Shown: positions 25,304 to 38,202, numbered from the stretch's first letter. The stretch: DNA of 64,000 nucleotides from Pseudoalteromonas phenolica (GCF_005876835.1 NZ_PPSW01000014.1:62001-126000); one strand, 5' to 3'. The notes: generated by a model not told the origin, from the letters alone. A program made the numbers and translations.

Positions 25304-27964
25304 TTAAAGTGCTTTGATCATCACGTTATCTACGCGATAAACCGCACCCTCTCCCGCTCCCCAAGCAGGGAAGAACATTAAGACATCAATTGCACTGATA
25401 TCTAAACCAGCGTCAGTTAAGTCTTTTAAAGAATAAGTGTAAGTTTGCCATTCACCGACCACAGGTGCTTTGCCTTCTTGGCTGCTGCTTAAAGGTAATT
25501 CAGCAAAGCTGCTCGCACCCAGTGATTCAATTTTAAATAGCCAAGCTGCGTCTGCATTATTTGGTGCTGTTACTACTTTTAGCTCAAATTGTACAACGCC
25601 AGTTTCAAACAACGCTGATGCATCAATAAAGTGTTCATCTTCAGCAAATAAGCCAAGAACGGTAGGCTCTGCACCCACTTTAAACTCAGCTGTCATACCA
25701 TGTGCTGTATCGTCGTTTTCGATTGTTGGTGTTGAACCACCACAACAGTCCCATAACGACCATTTTTCTTTCACATCATCAGCAAATAATACATGGCCCA
25801 TGAATGCATCAGACGCATTTGGATCGTAGATTTTCACATTATCAACACGGTAAATAGCTCCGGCACCTTGACCCCATGCAGGGAAAATCATTAACACGTC
25901 TATTGCGCTTACATCCAAACCCGCATTTGCTAAATCAGATAGTTTGAATGTGTACTTTTGCCACTCACCTGCAACAGGTGCGGCTTGCTCCACACTAGTT
26001 GATAAATCAACTTCGGCAAATGATGCTGCATCCACTGATTCGACTTTGAATAGCCAAGGTGCTTCAGCATTATCAGGTGCATTGGTGATCTTCATTTCAA
26101 ACTCAATCACACCATTAGACAAAATTGACGTTGCGTCGAATGGGCTCACTGAACCACCATCAAGCACATTGTCAGCGCGAGAAATAAAACCCATTACCGT
26201 TGGCGAATCACCAATCTTAAATTCAGCTACATTACCGTGGGCATCGTCGTCTAGTTCCACCGTTGGTGTTGAACCGCCACAACAATCCCATAGTGGCCAA
26301 CTTGGATTTTGCTCATTTTCAAATACAGTTAATTTAGGAGATGCGGTATCAGCTGCAATTTTCATATTCGCAACACGATACTGCGCACCTTCACCAGTGC
26401 CCCATGCTGGGAAGATCATCACTACATCAATGGCACTGAGATCCAAACCGGCATCAGCTAAAGCTTGCAATGAGAATTCAAAAGTCTGCCATTGACCAAC
26501 AGCAGGTTCAGTGCCAGAGATATTAGCTGATACAGGGATCTCCGCAAACGTTGTGCCCTCAGAGCTTTCAACTTTCAGCATCCAAGTCGAATCTGCATTG
26601 TTCGGTGCTGTGACAATTTTCATATCGAAACTAAGCTTGCCTGTTTCAATCATAGGAGATGCGTCAAATGGCGATGGTTTGCCAGCTTCGTCAGTAATAA
26701 ATGCCTCTCGTGTGATAAAACCATTTACTGTTGGCTCTGCACCGACAACAAATTCAACCACATTGCCTTTGGTTTCATCTTCAACAACTAGTGGTGTTGA
26801 GCCGCCACAACAATCCCATGCTGGCCAGTTAGGATTAAACGAACCATCAAAAATTGTTAAATTTTGAGCAACGCCAGTTGATGGCGGTGATGGAATGGGT
26901 GCTTTACCTTCTACTAGAGCATCGTCTATTGAATCATAGCCTGCACGAACCGTTTCACACCCTTTACCTGTATCAACATTCTGCTGACATTGATAAACAC
27001 GTACAAAGTCGATTTCGAATGTTTGACCATTCTCAAACGCGCTTGCATCAACACCTGTCTCGTTGACGTTTTCAGGCCAATTTCCACCTACTGCAAAGTT
27101 CAATAACATATGGAATTCTTGGTCATATGGCGCATTACTATAATGAGTCGTTAACTCGCCGCTTACTTGGTCAAAATATTCAGCAAACCAACCGCGATGT
27201 TTTAAACCAACCGTTTCGCCATTTGAGTTAGTGCGAATTTCAGAGCGGCGCTGTGTTGCATATAGATAGTCATCCACATACCAACGTATTTCACCTTCTT
27301 GCCACTCAATTGCATACGTATGGAAATCATCTGCGGGATTTGCACCATCTGGTAATTTGTACGCTTTGCCAGAATTCACATTATCAGGCCAATCTTTACC
27401 ATAATGCAGCGTGCCATATACGTGGCTCTCAGGATTACCATCGGCATCTTTGGCTTTTAAATTTACCGCTTCAACAATGTCGATTTCGCCAGATTTAGGC
27501 CAACCACCATACACTTCATCAGTCGGCAGTAACCAAAATGCAGGCCAACTACCTTGACCACTCGGTAACTTTGCACGGATCTCAAAGCGGCCATATTTAA
27601 AATCAGCTTTATTTTTGGTAACCATTCTTGCTGAGGTATAAGGCTGTTGTGCACCTTCAGCGGCAGGTAACGCAACGATTTTCAGCGTACCGTCACTCAC
27701 AAAAGAGTTTGCTTCATCTTCTGTATAGCACTGTTTCTCTGCGTTACCACCACCTAAACAATTAACCTCATGAGTCCACTTTTGACCATCAATTGATGTG
27801 CCGTCAAACTCATCACTCCAAACCAGCTTCCAATCACTCACTGGGGCTTGAGGATTGATTGGTGTTGGATCTGTTTTCGTCTCAGCACCACCGCCGCATC
27901 CCACTAAGGTAGATACTGCGATTAAGGCACCAACATGTGAAAAATGCTTTGCAACTTTTATCAT
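25304..27964 (-). CDS. GH16 endo-beta-1,3-glucanase (laminarinase) lipoprotein with three tandem C-terminal modules
   Basis: An 886-residue protein with lipobox STLVGC followed by a GGG linker, so it is a surface or periplasmic lipoprotein. The GH16 domain covers about residues 45-330; the catalytic E-x-D-x-x-E is in KSGEIDIVEAVN near residue 160, with WPAFWLLP before it and FHMLLNFAVGGNWP after. An insert around FAEYFDQVSGELTTHYS is present. Residues 365-886 hold three repeats of about 177 residues, each starting near a WDCCGGSTP motif (near residues 382, 558 and 736) and ending in AIDVxMxFPAWGxGxGAxYRVxN. These look like beta-sandwich carbohydrate-binding modules. The enzyme would cut laminarin outside the cell and so open the locus. 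Confidence 0.9.
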   Translation of the reverse strand: MIKVAKHFSHVGALIAVSTLVGCGGGAETKTDPTPINPQAPVSDWKLVWSDEFDGTSIDGQKWTHEVNCLGGGNAEKQCYTEDEANSFVSDGTLKIVALPAAEGAQQPYTSARMVTKNKADFKYGRFEIRAKLPSGQGSWPAFWLLPTDEVYGGWPKSGEIDIVEAVNLKAKDADGNPESHVYGTLHYGKDWPDNVNSGKAYKLPDGANPADDFHTYAIEWQEGEIRWYVDDYLYATQRRSEIRTNSNGETVGLKHRGWFAEYFDQVSGELTTHYSNAPYDQEFHMLLNFAVGGNWPENVNETGVDASAFENGQTFEIDFVRVYQCQQNVDTGKGCETVRAGYDSIDDALVEGKAPIPSPPSTGVAQNLTIFDGSFNPNWPAWDCCGGSTPLVVEDETKGNVVEFVVGAEPTVNGFITREAFITDEAGKPSPFDASPMIETGKLSFDMKIVTAPNNADSTWMLKVESSEGTTFAEIPVSANISGTEPAVGQWQTFEFSLQALADAGLDLSAIDVVMIFPAWGTGEGAQYRVANMKIAADTASPKLTVFENEQNPSWPLWDCCGGSTPTVELDDDAHGNVAEFKIGDSPTVMGFISRADNVLDGGSVSPFDATSILSNGVIEFEMKITNAPDNAEAPWLFKVESVDAASFAEVDLSTSVEQAAPVAGEWQKYTFKLSDLANAGLDVSAIDVLMIFPAWGQGAGAIYRVDNVKIYDPNASDAFMGHVLFADDVKEKWSLWDCCGGSTPTIENDDTAHGMTAEFKVGAEPTVLGLFAEDEHFIDASALFETGVVQFELKVVTAPNNADAAWLFKIESLGASSFAELPLSSSQEGKAPVVGEWQTYTYSLKDLTDAGLDISAIDVLMFFPAWGAGEGAVYRVDNVMIKAL

Positions 27965-28357
27965 AATGTGTGTTCCAAATATGCGACTTTGTTGTCATAA
28001 CAATTCATGAGATGAGTTTTAATATCTTATTATTGATGATCTCTCATAAATTGCGCATGGTGTGCAGTAAACAGACAAGCATGTAAACTGCGCCTGACTT
28101 TATCCTGTTCCATTAACCTCATTGTTACAATGCAGATTCGGTATCATGAAATAGAGCTGAGACGCCCGTGACATGCGTCAAAATAGTGAGCGACAAAACG
28201 AAACAAAATTACGACGAAACGTGTAAGCCTTTTGTTTCTTGAGTTAATGGAATGTTTTTATATTGGGGTCATGCGCCATATTGGCGCACTTATTTGATGA
28301 GTTGCCTTGAACTGATGCAGTTCAGGCATTATATGTTAGGAGAGTGTTAAATCAGGC
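27965..28357. other. Gap between the LytTR regulator and the GH16 gene
   Basis: About 390 bases without a gene; it should carry the promoter of the laminarin operon. Near the regulator end are two hairpins: TGCGCCA/TGGCGCA at 28272-28288, and a bulged stem at 28304-28327 built on TTGAACTG/CAGTTCA. Neither has a U-run. No LytTR direct repeats could be assigned with confidence. Confidence 0.45.
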
Positions 28358-29191
28358 TTAGTTTATAACTGGCTTTTCCGCAATAAAATTTTGCAAAACT
28401 GGGCTGTAATTTCGGCTGACTTTTAGCTCAATATCGTCATTCAAAGTAACAATACTCTCGTTATTTCGAAGCGGCTTGATGCTTATAACGTGATTTAAAT
28501 TAATTATGGTCGATTTATGAATTCGTGCGAACTGTTTTTCATCTAATAATGACTGTAATTTCTTCATGGTGATCCGTAATACATGGGTGTCTTTTTCGGT
28601 ATGGACACACATATAATCACCCGCCGCATCCACCCATTTTATTTCTTTAACTGGAACGAGTACTTTTTCATTATCGCTGTTCTTTATCACTATCTCTTGA
28701 TTGATAGAGATAGGAAGGGGCTCATCGGTTTCTAGCCACTCTTCTAATTCACTCACTTCTATGCCAGACGTTTCACCTAACGCATTTAGCAATCTAAATT
28801 TTTCTTTTTCGGCTTGATGGGGGTTTTGTCGTTCAAGTATTCTCGATACCGTTTTTTGTAAACGACCTAAATTGGCTGGTTTAAGCACATAATCAATGGC
28901 ATTAAGCTCAAATGCTTCAATAGCATACTCACTGTATGCACTGACAAAGACAATCATAGGCAAGGTATCAGACTGCATTGCCTGGACAACTTCGATGCCA
29001 TTCAACCCGGGCAGCTGTAAGTCTAAAAATAACACGTCAGGCTCTAAAGTTTGACAAAGCTTGATGGCTTCGTCGCCATTTTCAGCCTGTCCAATTACTT
29101 TTATTTCAGGAATTTTCGCCAGACGAAGACATAGTCCCTCGAGGGCTAATGGTTCATCATCAACAATTACAGCCGTTAACTGTTTAGTCAT
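28358..29191 (-). CDS. LytTR-family response regulator
   Basis: A 277-residue regulator. The receiver domain (residues 1-125) has the acidic pair DDEPLAL and the phospho-acceptor Asp in LFLDLQLPGLNG, then SAYSEYAIEAF and the Lys of DYVLKPA. The C-terminal LytTR DNA-binding domain (about 165-270) has IKWVDAAGDYMCVHT and FARIHKSTIINLNHV. Its start overlaps the end of the histidine-kinase gene by 8 bp, so the two form a two-component pair. It lies directly upstream of the laminarin genes and may control them, which is inference. Confidence 0.93.
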   Translation of the reverse strand: MTKQLTAVIVDDEPLALEGLCLRLAKIPEIKVIGQAENGDEAIKLCQTLEPDVLFLDLQLPGLNGIEVVQAMQSDTLPMIVFVSAYSEYAIEAFELNAIDYVLKPANLGRLQKTVSRILERQNPHQAEKEKFRLLNALGETSGIEVSELEEWLETDEPLPISINQEIVIKNSDNEKVLVPVKEIKWVDAAGDYMCVHTEKDTHVLRITMKKLQSLLDEKQFARIHKSTIINLNHVISIKPLRNNESIVTLNDDIELKVSRNYSPVLQNFIAEKPVIN

Positions 29192-30314
29192 TATTCACCT
29201 CATAAGGCATCGTCATCGTCACTGTGCTTCCTCTTTCCTGATTAGGTGTCAAAGTCACCTCACACTCGCCATTGAACATCACATCTAATCTAGAGCGGGT
29301 ATTTTGCAAACCTATTCCAAACCCTTTACTGTGTGATTCTTTTACAGCTTGACCTGTATCCATTATTTTAATTATTAAACTCTCGCCGCTTTTATATGCC
29401 TTAAAAGTGATCTCAGCGCCTTCTTTGCTTGGCTCTACCGCATACTTAACAGCGTTTTCGATAATGGGCTGACAAAGCATATTGGGCAGTACACAATGCA
29501 TTACGTCTTTATCTACGTCAAAGTTTACTTTAAGGCGTTTACCAAACCGGACCTTTTCAATCGACAAATAAAGTTTTAATAACTCCAATTCATCTTTCAT
29601 TGAACTGTTACTCTGTTTTGTCGCTTCTAAAGAATGTCGGAAAAAGTCACATAATTTGTCTAACATCTCTGACGCTGTGTCGTTTTCTTCTTTTAAGATC
29701 AGCGTCGAAATCGCATTCATTGTGTTAAACATAAAATGCGGATTGAGCTGATAACGTAACATTTCGAGTTGCGCGTCTTTAGCCAAAGTCTGCGCTCTTA
29801 ATAATTGTTCATGCTCTCTTTGTAACTTGCTGTTATAAAGCATAATGAAGAAGATTGACGTCCACACAAACATGGTTGCTAAAGAGAACAATAACCAACC
29901 ACCGAATTCAAGCATATTCCATGCTTCATTCCACTGCTGGCTATGTACTATTACTTTGTAACTACCTAGCTTAATAATGTTATACAGTAAACCAAGCACT
30001 GCAGCCGATGAAAAACTCATTATTAACGTTTGCTTCAAAGTATTGTGAATAACTCTTTGAATAAACAACCACTGCAATAAGGAAAGACAAAAACCACTGA
30101 GTGTTTCGACAATTAAGTTTATTATCTGACCAACTAGGTTAAAATCAGGAGAATCAAATTGCGGCCGAATAATGGCAATAAAAACCACAAGCATGTAACC
30201 AAGCCAGCCGCCTATCTGTAAGCTCCAAAATTGTTTAGACAACCTTTTAAAAGCGGAAGATTCTAGTTCCAATGGGCTGCTTTCTGTGAGATGGGCTTTA
30301 TTGAAAACGTTCAA
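29184..30314 (-). CDS. LytS-type membrane histidine kinase
   Basis: A 376-residue sensor with four membrane helices in the first 160 residues, a coiled stretch (LQREHEQLLRAQTLAKDAQLE), and the LytS/YehU-type His box QLNPHFMFNTMNAIS. An HATPase domain follows with LCQPIIENAVKYAVEPS and KGFGIGLQNTRSRLD. There is no separate sensor domain, so the signal is probably read in or at the membrane. The start is TTG with a weak ribosome site; no ATG occurs before the first helix. Confidence 0.9.
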   Translation of the reverse strand: MNVFNKAHLTESSPLELESSAFKRLSKQFWSLQIGGWLGYMLVVFIAIIRPQFDSPDFNLVGQIINLIVETLSGFCLSLLQWLFIQRVIHNTLKQTLIMSFSSAAVLGLLYNIIKLGSYKVIVHSQQWNEAWNMLEFGGWLLFSLATMFVWTSIFFIMLYNSKLQREHEQLLRAQTLAKDAQLEMLRYQLNPHFMFNTMNAISTLILKEENDTASEMLDKLCDFFRHSLEATKQSNSSMKDELELLKLYLSIEKVRFGKRLKVNFDVDKDVMHCVLPNMLCQPIIENAVKYAVEPSKEGAEITFKAYKSGESLIIKIMDTGQAVKESHSKGFGIGLQNTRSRLDVMFNGECEVTLTPNQERGSTVTMTMPYEVNND

Positions 30315-30408
30315 AACAGGCTCTATTTATCGTTATTCTTTAATTACTTTATTCAATAGAAATAAATAGGCAAGCAGAAAAGCGAAATGTATAAAACACA
30401 GGCACAAA

Positions 30409-30434
30409 AAAGCCGCCTTTTTAGGCGGCTTTTA
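30409..30434 (-). terminator. Rho-independent terminator of eno
   Basis: A 10-bp stem, AAAAGCCGCC with GGCGGCTTTT, and a 6-base loop are followed on the minus strand by TT, 17 bp beyond the eno stop. The A-rich other side may also stop plus-strand transcription. Confidence 0.9.
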
Positions 30435-30450
30435 TAAAATCAGTTAAAAA

Positions 30451-31779
<1,329 letters not shown>

Positions 31780-31946
31780 TTATTGATAGCTATTTTCCTG
31801 TATAGGATTAAATAACCTTGTTACCTAACCCCATAATAACCATTGGTCTGCATTGTTTAAATTGAATAAAAATAACGCTGCACAGCAATGTTTATTACTC
31901 ACCAGCTATTATTAAAAAAATACGTAGCTGGTTTAGAGACAAAAAA

Positions 31947-31964
31947 GCCGTGCAAACGCACGGC
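31947..31964 (-). terminator. Rho-independent terminator of pyrG
   Basis: A 7-bp GC-rich stem, GCCGTGC with GCACGGC, and a 4-base loop are followed on the minus strand by a run of six T, just past the pyrG stop. It separates most pyrG transcripts from eno. Confidence 0.88.
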
Positions 31965-31973
31965 TTCTTCATA

Positions 31974-33623
<1,650 letters not shown>

Positions 33624-33773
33624 TCAGGAAAATGGAATTTTAAATAAGAATCAAGACGGGGCGATAGTATAGCAAAGCACTTAACATCAATCCACAAAAA
33701 TTTAGCTTAAGGGCTTTAAATAATGACAAGTAAGACCTCAGAAAATCATCGTTATTGTCTGCCTAATACCGTC

Positions 33774-34574
33774 TTATTCTTTTGTTCTTTTCTTCACCAG
33801 CTCCCAGGCCTCATCCATTTCTTCAAGGCTTGACGAGTCTAAACTCTTGCCTTGTTGTTTAAGCACGGCTTCAACTTGGACAAATCTGCCTACAAATTTA
33901 TCTGTCGCGTTTCTCAATATTTGTTCGGGGTCGTGTTTAGCATGACGAGCCACATTGACTGTCGCAAACAATAAATCACCGATTTCTTCAGCTGAGTGAT
34001 CGGACTGAGGGTTTTCTGCTAGTGCTTCGCTCACTTCAGCCACTTCCTCAGATACTTTTTCAAGTGCCCCATGGTAATCTGGCCAATCAAAGCCAAGGTT
34101 TGCAGCGCGTTTTTGTACTTTCTTGGCACGCGTTAATGCAGGGAGCACTTTTGGAATGTCATGCCATAGAGGTTGCTCAGATGAATTCAGCTTTGCGGCT
34201 TTTTCTTGCTCTTTAATCGCCTGCCATTGTTGCTCGAGCTCTTCATCTGTTAATGTTTTTTGCTCTGAAAATACATGCGGGTGCCTGCGAACTAGCTTAT
34301 TGTTTAAACCTTCAACCACCTCGTTGAAATCAAACAGCCCTTGCTCTTTGGCCATTTGAGCGTAAAAAATAACTTGGAACAACAAGTCACCCAATTCATC
34401 TTTAAGATCCTCCATATTGTCGCGATCTATGGCATCAGCCACTTCATAGGCTTCTTCTAAAGTATGCGGCACGATGGTTTTGAAGGTTTGGACTTTATCC
34501 CAATCACATCCTTTTTTAGGATCACGAAGTGTTTGCATGATGTTGAGCAATTTGTCGATTTCAGTTTGATTCAT
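33774..34574 (-). CDS. mazG: Nucleoside triphosphate pyrophosphohydrolase
   Basis: Hydrolyses NTPs and dNTPs to monophosphates and can lower ppGpp effects. The 266-residue protein has two MazG repeats. The first is marked by CDWDKVQTFKTIVPHTLEEAYEVADAI and DELGDLLFQVIFYA, the second by EEVAEVSEAL and EEIGDLLFATVNVARH; the EExxE and ExxD metal ligands are present in both. It follows relA after a terminator, as in E. coli. Confidence 0.95.
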   Translation of the reverse strand: MNQTEIDKLLNIMQTLRDPKKGCDWDKVQTFKTIVPHTLEEAYEVADAIDRDNMEDLKDELGDLLFQVIFYAQMAKEQGLFDFNEVVEGLNNKLVRRHPHVFSEQKTLTDEELEQQWQAIKEQEKAAKLNSSEQPLWHDIPKVLPALTRAKKVQKRAANLGFDWPDYHGALEKVSEEVAEVSEALAENPQSDHSAEEIGDLLFATVNVARHAKHDPEQILRNATDKFVGRFVQVEAVLKQQGKSLDSSSLEEMDEAWELVKKRTKE

Positions 34575-34598
34575 TTTTTAAACACTTATTTTTAAAAC

Positions 34599-34626
34599 AA
34601 TAAAGTCGGCAAATGCCGACTTTATT
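34599..34626 (-). terminator. Rho-independent terminator of relA
   Basis: A 13-bp stem, AATAAAGTCGGCA with TGCCGACTTTATT, and a very short loop are followed on the minus strand by TTTATTGTTTT. It stands between relA and mazG. Confidence 0.85.
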
Positions 34627-34645
34627 AAATTGATATTTTTAGCGG

Positions 34646-36802
34646 TTAATGCTGTCGCTTTGCTTCAAATACGCCATCAATTTGCACCAACTTAGTGATC
34701 AAGCGGTTCATCGAAGACAGATTAGAAACTTCTATTTGCATTAAAAATACTGCGGTATTTTGCTCATAGTTAGTTTGCAAGTTCATGTTTAATACATTCA
34801 CTTTTTCATTGGCCAATACAGAGCTAATATCACGAATAAGGCCTTGTCTGTCTTGCGCTTCAATACGCAAATTCAGCGCATATGATGACTTAATATCGTC
34901 AGACCAACTGACAGCTATTTCACGCTCAGGATGTTGCTCACATATGTGCGCAAACGACTCACAATCACTACGATGCACTGCAATGCCACGGCCTTGCGTG
35001 ATATAACCGACAATTTCATCGCCCGGAACTGGCTGACAACATTTGGCGACATGACTCAGTAGGCTACCCACCCCATCGACCACAATGCCGTTTTTATCGC
35101 CTTTCACCTTTTTGCGTGAAGTAATTTTGAGCGTATCTTCTGGCTCTGGCTTAGCTTGAATAAAGTTTAAGAATTGGTTGATGCGCACATCGCCCGCTCC
35201 CAATGCCACCATCAAGTCGTCAAGCTCTCTAAAGTTAAAGCGTTCAACCGCAGGCTCTAAGTCTTTATAGGTAAGATCTAGTTTCGACAAATGCGAATCT
35301 AGCATCTCTTTACCCGCTTGTAGGTTTTTATCTCTGTCTTGCTGCTTAAACCAGTGATGGATTTTACTGCGAGCACGAGACGAGAAAATATAACTTAGGC
35401 TTGGGCTTAACCAATCACGACTAGGCGCTGGATTTTTCTGGGTTAATATTTCAACCTGATCGCCGGTTTTTAGCTTATAAGTAAACGGGACTATTTTACC
35501 GAACACTTTAGCACCCACGCAGCGATGGCCGACATTAGAGTGAATGTAATAAGCAAAGTCGAGTGGCGTCGCGCCTAGTGGCAAGTCAAAAATATCGCCT
35601 TTTGGTGTAAATACATACACTCTGTCTTCAACCACTTGGTTTTTCAGTTCATCGGCTAAGTCACTGCCATCAACCACTTCTTCTTGCCATTGAAGTAGCT
35701 TGCGTAACCAGCTTATTTTTTGTTCATAACCTGAGCCACGCCCAGGTAAGGCGCCTTCTTTATACATCCAGTGGGCCGCAACGCCAAGCTCAGCATCTTG
35801 GTGCATTTCTTCAGTACGAATTTGGATCTCGACTGTTTTACCTTCAGGGCCAAACACCACAGTATGGATAGACTGGTAACCGTTTTGTTTTGGGGTAGCA
35901 ACGTAGTCGTCGAACTCTTTTGGCAGATGACGCCAACTGGTATGCACAATACCTAGCGCGGCATAACAGTCTTGAATTTCATCCACCACAATTCGCATAG
36001 CGCGAATATCGAAAAGCTGATCAAATTCATAGTTCTTTTGCGACATCTTCTTATAGATGCTGTAAATGTGCTTCGGGCGACCATAAACTTGCGCTTTAAC
36101 GCCTGCTTCGGCAAGTTTACTAGAGACCAGGTTCACCATGTTTTCCATATAGGATTCACGGTCTAAGCGCTTATCAGATAGCTGCTTTGCAATACGCTTA
36201 TAAGTTTCTGGGTGAAGGTAGCGGAACGATAAGTCCTCAAGCTCCCACTTAAGCTGACCTATACCTAAACGGTTAGCCAATGGTGCAAAGATATTCGCAG
36301 TGGCTTTTGCTGTCACCACACGCTCTTCTTCATCGGCATTTTTTACTTCACGTAAATGACAAATTTGTTCAGCTAATTTAATTACTACCGCTCTTACATC
36401 TTCAACCATGGCCAATAACATACGGCGAATATTGTCTATCTGTACATTGCCTTTACCCTGATGTGCTAAGGTGCTGATCGTCGCCATTTGCTCAACACCC
36501 TGCAACAGTAAAGCAACGTTATCGCCGAGCTCGTCTTTTACATCATCAAAACTGACTAACCCTTCAAGAAAATAAGGCGTTAAATAAGCAGATGCCAAAG
36601 ATTCAGGATCAAAATTCAGCTCGGCAAGGATTTCCACCATCTCAACGGCTTTGTTCAAGGTCGTCGCATTCACATCAGAAGGACATAAAGCATGGGCTCG
36701 GTCTAAATATGAGAGTTTATCGTCTGACAGATTCAGAAGATCTAGCCGAGCCGAAAAATCGGCTGGTAAATGAGTTTGATGTGATTGGCGGGTTGCAACC
36801 AT
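34646..36802 (-). CDS. relA: (p)ppGpp synthetase RelA
   Basis: The ribosome-associated alarmone synthetase of the stringent response. After an N-terminal pseudo-hydrolase domain lacking the HD pair, the synthetase domain has FDQLFDIRAMRIVV, HLPKEFDDYVATPKQNGYQSIHT and TEEMHQDAELGVAAHW. TGS (VYVFTPKGDIFDLPLGATPLDFAYYIHS), zinc-finger and C-terminal ACT (VNVLNMN) domains follow. About 718 residues. I chose the ATG at 36802 because GGAGG lies eight bases upstream; an ATG two codons earlier is only two bases from GGAGG. It overlaps the end of the rlmD region. Confidence 0.96.
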   Translation of the reverse strand: MVATRQSHQTHLPADFSARLDLLNLSDDKLSYLDRAHALCPSDVNATTLNKAVEMVEILAELNFDPESLASAYLTPYFLEGLVSFDDVKDELGDNVALLLQGVEQMATISTLAHQGKGNVQIDNIRRMLLAMVEDVRAVVIKLAEQICHLREVKNADEEERVVTAKATANIFAPLANRLGIGQLKWELEDLSFRYLHPETYKRIAKQLSDKRLDRESYMENMVNLVSSKLAEAGVKAQVYGRPKHIYSIYKKMSQKNYEFDQLFDIRAMRIVVDEIQDCYAALGIVHTSWRHLPKEFDDYVATPKQNGYQSIHTVVFGPEGKTVEIQIRTEEMHQDAELGVAAHWMYKEGALPGRGSGYEQKISWLRKLLQWQEEVVDGSDLADELKNQVVEDRVYVFTPKGDIFDLPLGATPLDFAYYIHSNVGHRCVGAKVFGKIVPFTYKLKTGDQVEILTQKNPAPSRDWLSPSLSYIFSSRARSKIHHWFKQQDRDKNLQAGKEMLDSHLSKLDLTYKDLEPAVERFNFRELDDLMVALGAGDVRINQFLNFIQAKPEPEDTLKITSRKKVKGDKNGIVVDGVGSLLSHVAKCCQPVPGDEIVGYITQGRGIAVHRSDCESFAHICEQHPEREIAVSWSDDIKSSYALNLRIEAQDRQGLIRDISSVLANEKVNVLNMNLQTNYEQNTAVFLMQIEVSNLSSMNRLITKLVQIDGVFEAKRQH

Positions 36803-36807
36803 TTGCA

Positions 36808-38121
36808 TTACCTCCTTTGGAACAACGCCATTGTCTCTATATGCCCCGTGTGAGGAAACATATTCATAAGTCCCACTTTACTGATTGTGAAGCCAGCTTC
36901 AAGTACTAAAGCACTATCTCTCGCTAAAGTAACCGGATCGCACGATACATAGAGAATTTTTTCGAACTGCTTAAGTGGTAATTGCTTCAATACCTCATAA
37001 GCACCAGTACGAGATGGGTCTAGAATTAATACATTGGCATGTTTATCGAACCACTTAGCACTTGAGATATCATCCGTCAGGTCGAAACATTCAAAAGAGA
37101 CATTTTCAAGCTGATTTTGTGCTGCATTTGCCTTAGCTCTTTGTACCGAACTATCAACGCCTTCAACACCAACAACACGTTTAGCATATTTGGCTGCAAG
37201 CAAAGAAAAGTTACCAATACCGCAAAACAAATCTAACACCGAGTCTTGTTCGTTGAGCGCTAACCAATCTAATGATTGCATCAGCATCTTTTCATTCACC
37301 TCACCATTAACTTGAATGAAGTTATTGAGTTGGAAGTCAAATTCAACCCCATCAACTTGATAATTTGGAATCTGTTCGTATGCAACAGGTGCTTTTCCAT
37401 CATCCCATAAAATCTGCACACCTGAGTCGCTTAGCGCTGTCATTAATGTCTGTTTCGTATTGTCATCAATTGCTTTGGTATGTCTTATCAGTACAAACAC
37501 ACCGTTATCTGCTTCACAAAGCTGCACATGACTAATTGAATGAAGCTTGCTGTTATGTGTGACTGCAAGTCTTAGCTGCGTGAATAGTTCTACAAAAGCA
37601 GTATTTAAAACTGGGCAATTTTCTACTTCGACTATTTGCTTACTCTTTTGCGCTCTAAAGCCTAATTTAAATTGCTTGGTTTTCTTATCTGAAATACAAG
37701 CAATACGGGCAGAGCGACGGTAGTGTTTATCAGCACTGGTGATAGCTGGTTGCCATGATAAGTGCGTTTCTTTTGCAAATTTTTCAAATAGTTTGCCAAC
37801 AGCTTGCTGTTTATGAGTGATCTGACTGTCTACTTTTAAATGCTGTAACTGACATCCACCGCACACACCATAATGTTGGCAAAAAGGCTCGATACGCTCT
37901 TCACTTGGTGTAAGCACTTTGACTTGTCTGGCTTCAATGAGCTTTGACTTCTCATCGAGAATTTGTGCTTTTACTTGTTCGTTTGGTAATGCACCATCAA
38001 TAAAGCACACCTTACCATTGTGATTTGCAACACCTCGACCTTGATGATCAAGTGACTTTACATCCAAAGTCAGTACTTTGCCTTTATTTGACGTTTTTTT
38101 AGCACGAAATATCTGTGCCAT
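36808..38121 (-). CDS. rlmD: 23S rRNA (uracil-1939-C5)-methyltransferase RlmD
   Basis: A 437-residue SAM-dependent RNA methyltransferase with an N-terminal TRAM domain (about residues 10-70), the [4Fe-4S] cysteines in FCQHYGVCGGCQLQHL plus Cys of ENCPVLN, the SAM-binding VLDLFCGIGNFSLLAA, and the catalytic region DPSRTGA and LYVSCDPVTLARD. This is the RumA/RlmD family. It is divergent from barA by 81 bp and directly followed by relA, the E. coli order. Confidence 0.95.
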   Translation of the reverse strand: MAQIFRAKKTSNKGKVLTLDVKSLDHQGRGVANHNGKVCFIDGALPNEQVKAQILDEKSKLIEARQVKVLTPSEERIEPFCQHYGVCGGCQLQHLKVDSQITHKQQAVGKLFEKFAKETHLSWQPAITSADKHYRRSARIACISDKKTKQFKLGFRAQKSKQIVEVENCPVLNTAFVELFTQLRLAVTHNSKLHSISHVQLCEADNGVFVLIRHTKAIDDNTKQTLMTALSDSGVQILWDDGKAPVAYEQIPNYQVDGVEFDFQLNNFIQVNGEVNEKMLMQSLDWLALNEQDSVLDLFCGIGNFSLLAAKYAKRVVGVEGVDSSVQRAKANAAQNQLENVSFECFDLTDDISSAKWFDKHANVLILDPSRTGAYEVLKQLPLKQFEKILYVSCDPVTLARDSALVLEAGFTISKVGLMNMFPHTGHIETMALFQRR

Positions 38122-38202
38122 ACGAATGCCCCTTAATGTTTGCCAACCCGTGTCTAAGTCGATACTCTTAAAGCTAGAATATTAATAAGAAATAGTTCAT
38201 TC

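Noticed and set aside
25470..26867. Three similar plus-strand frames opposite the GH16 repeats
   Set aside because: They look alike only because they are antisense to the three repeated modules; they lack starts with ribosome sites.
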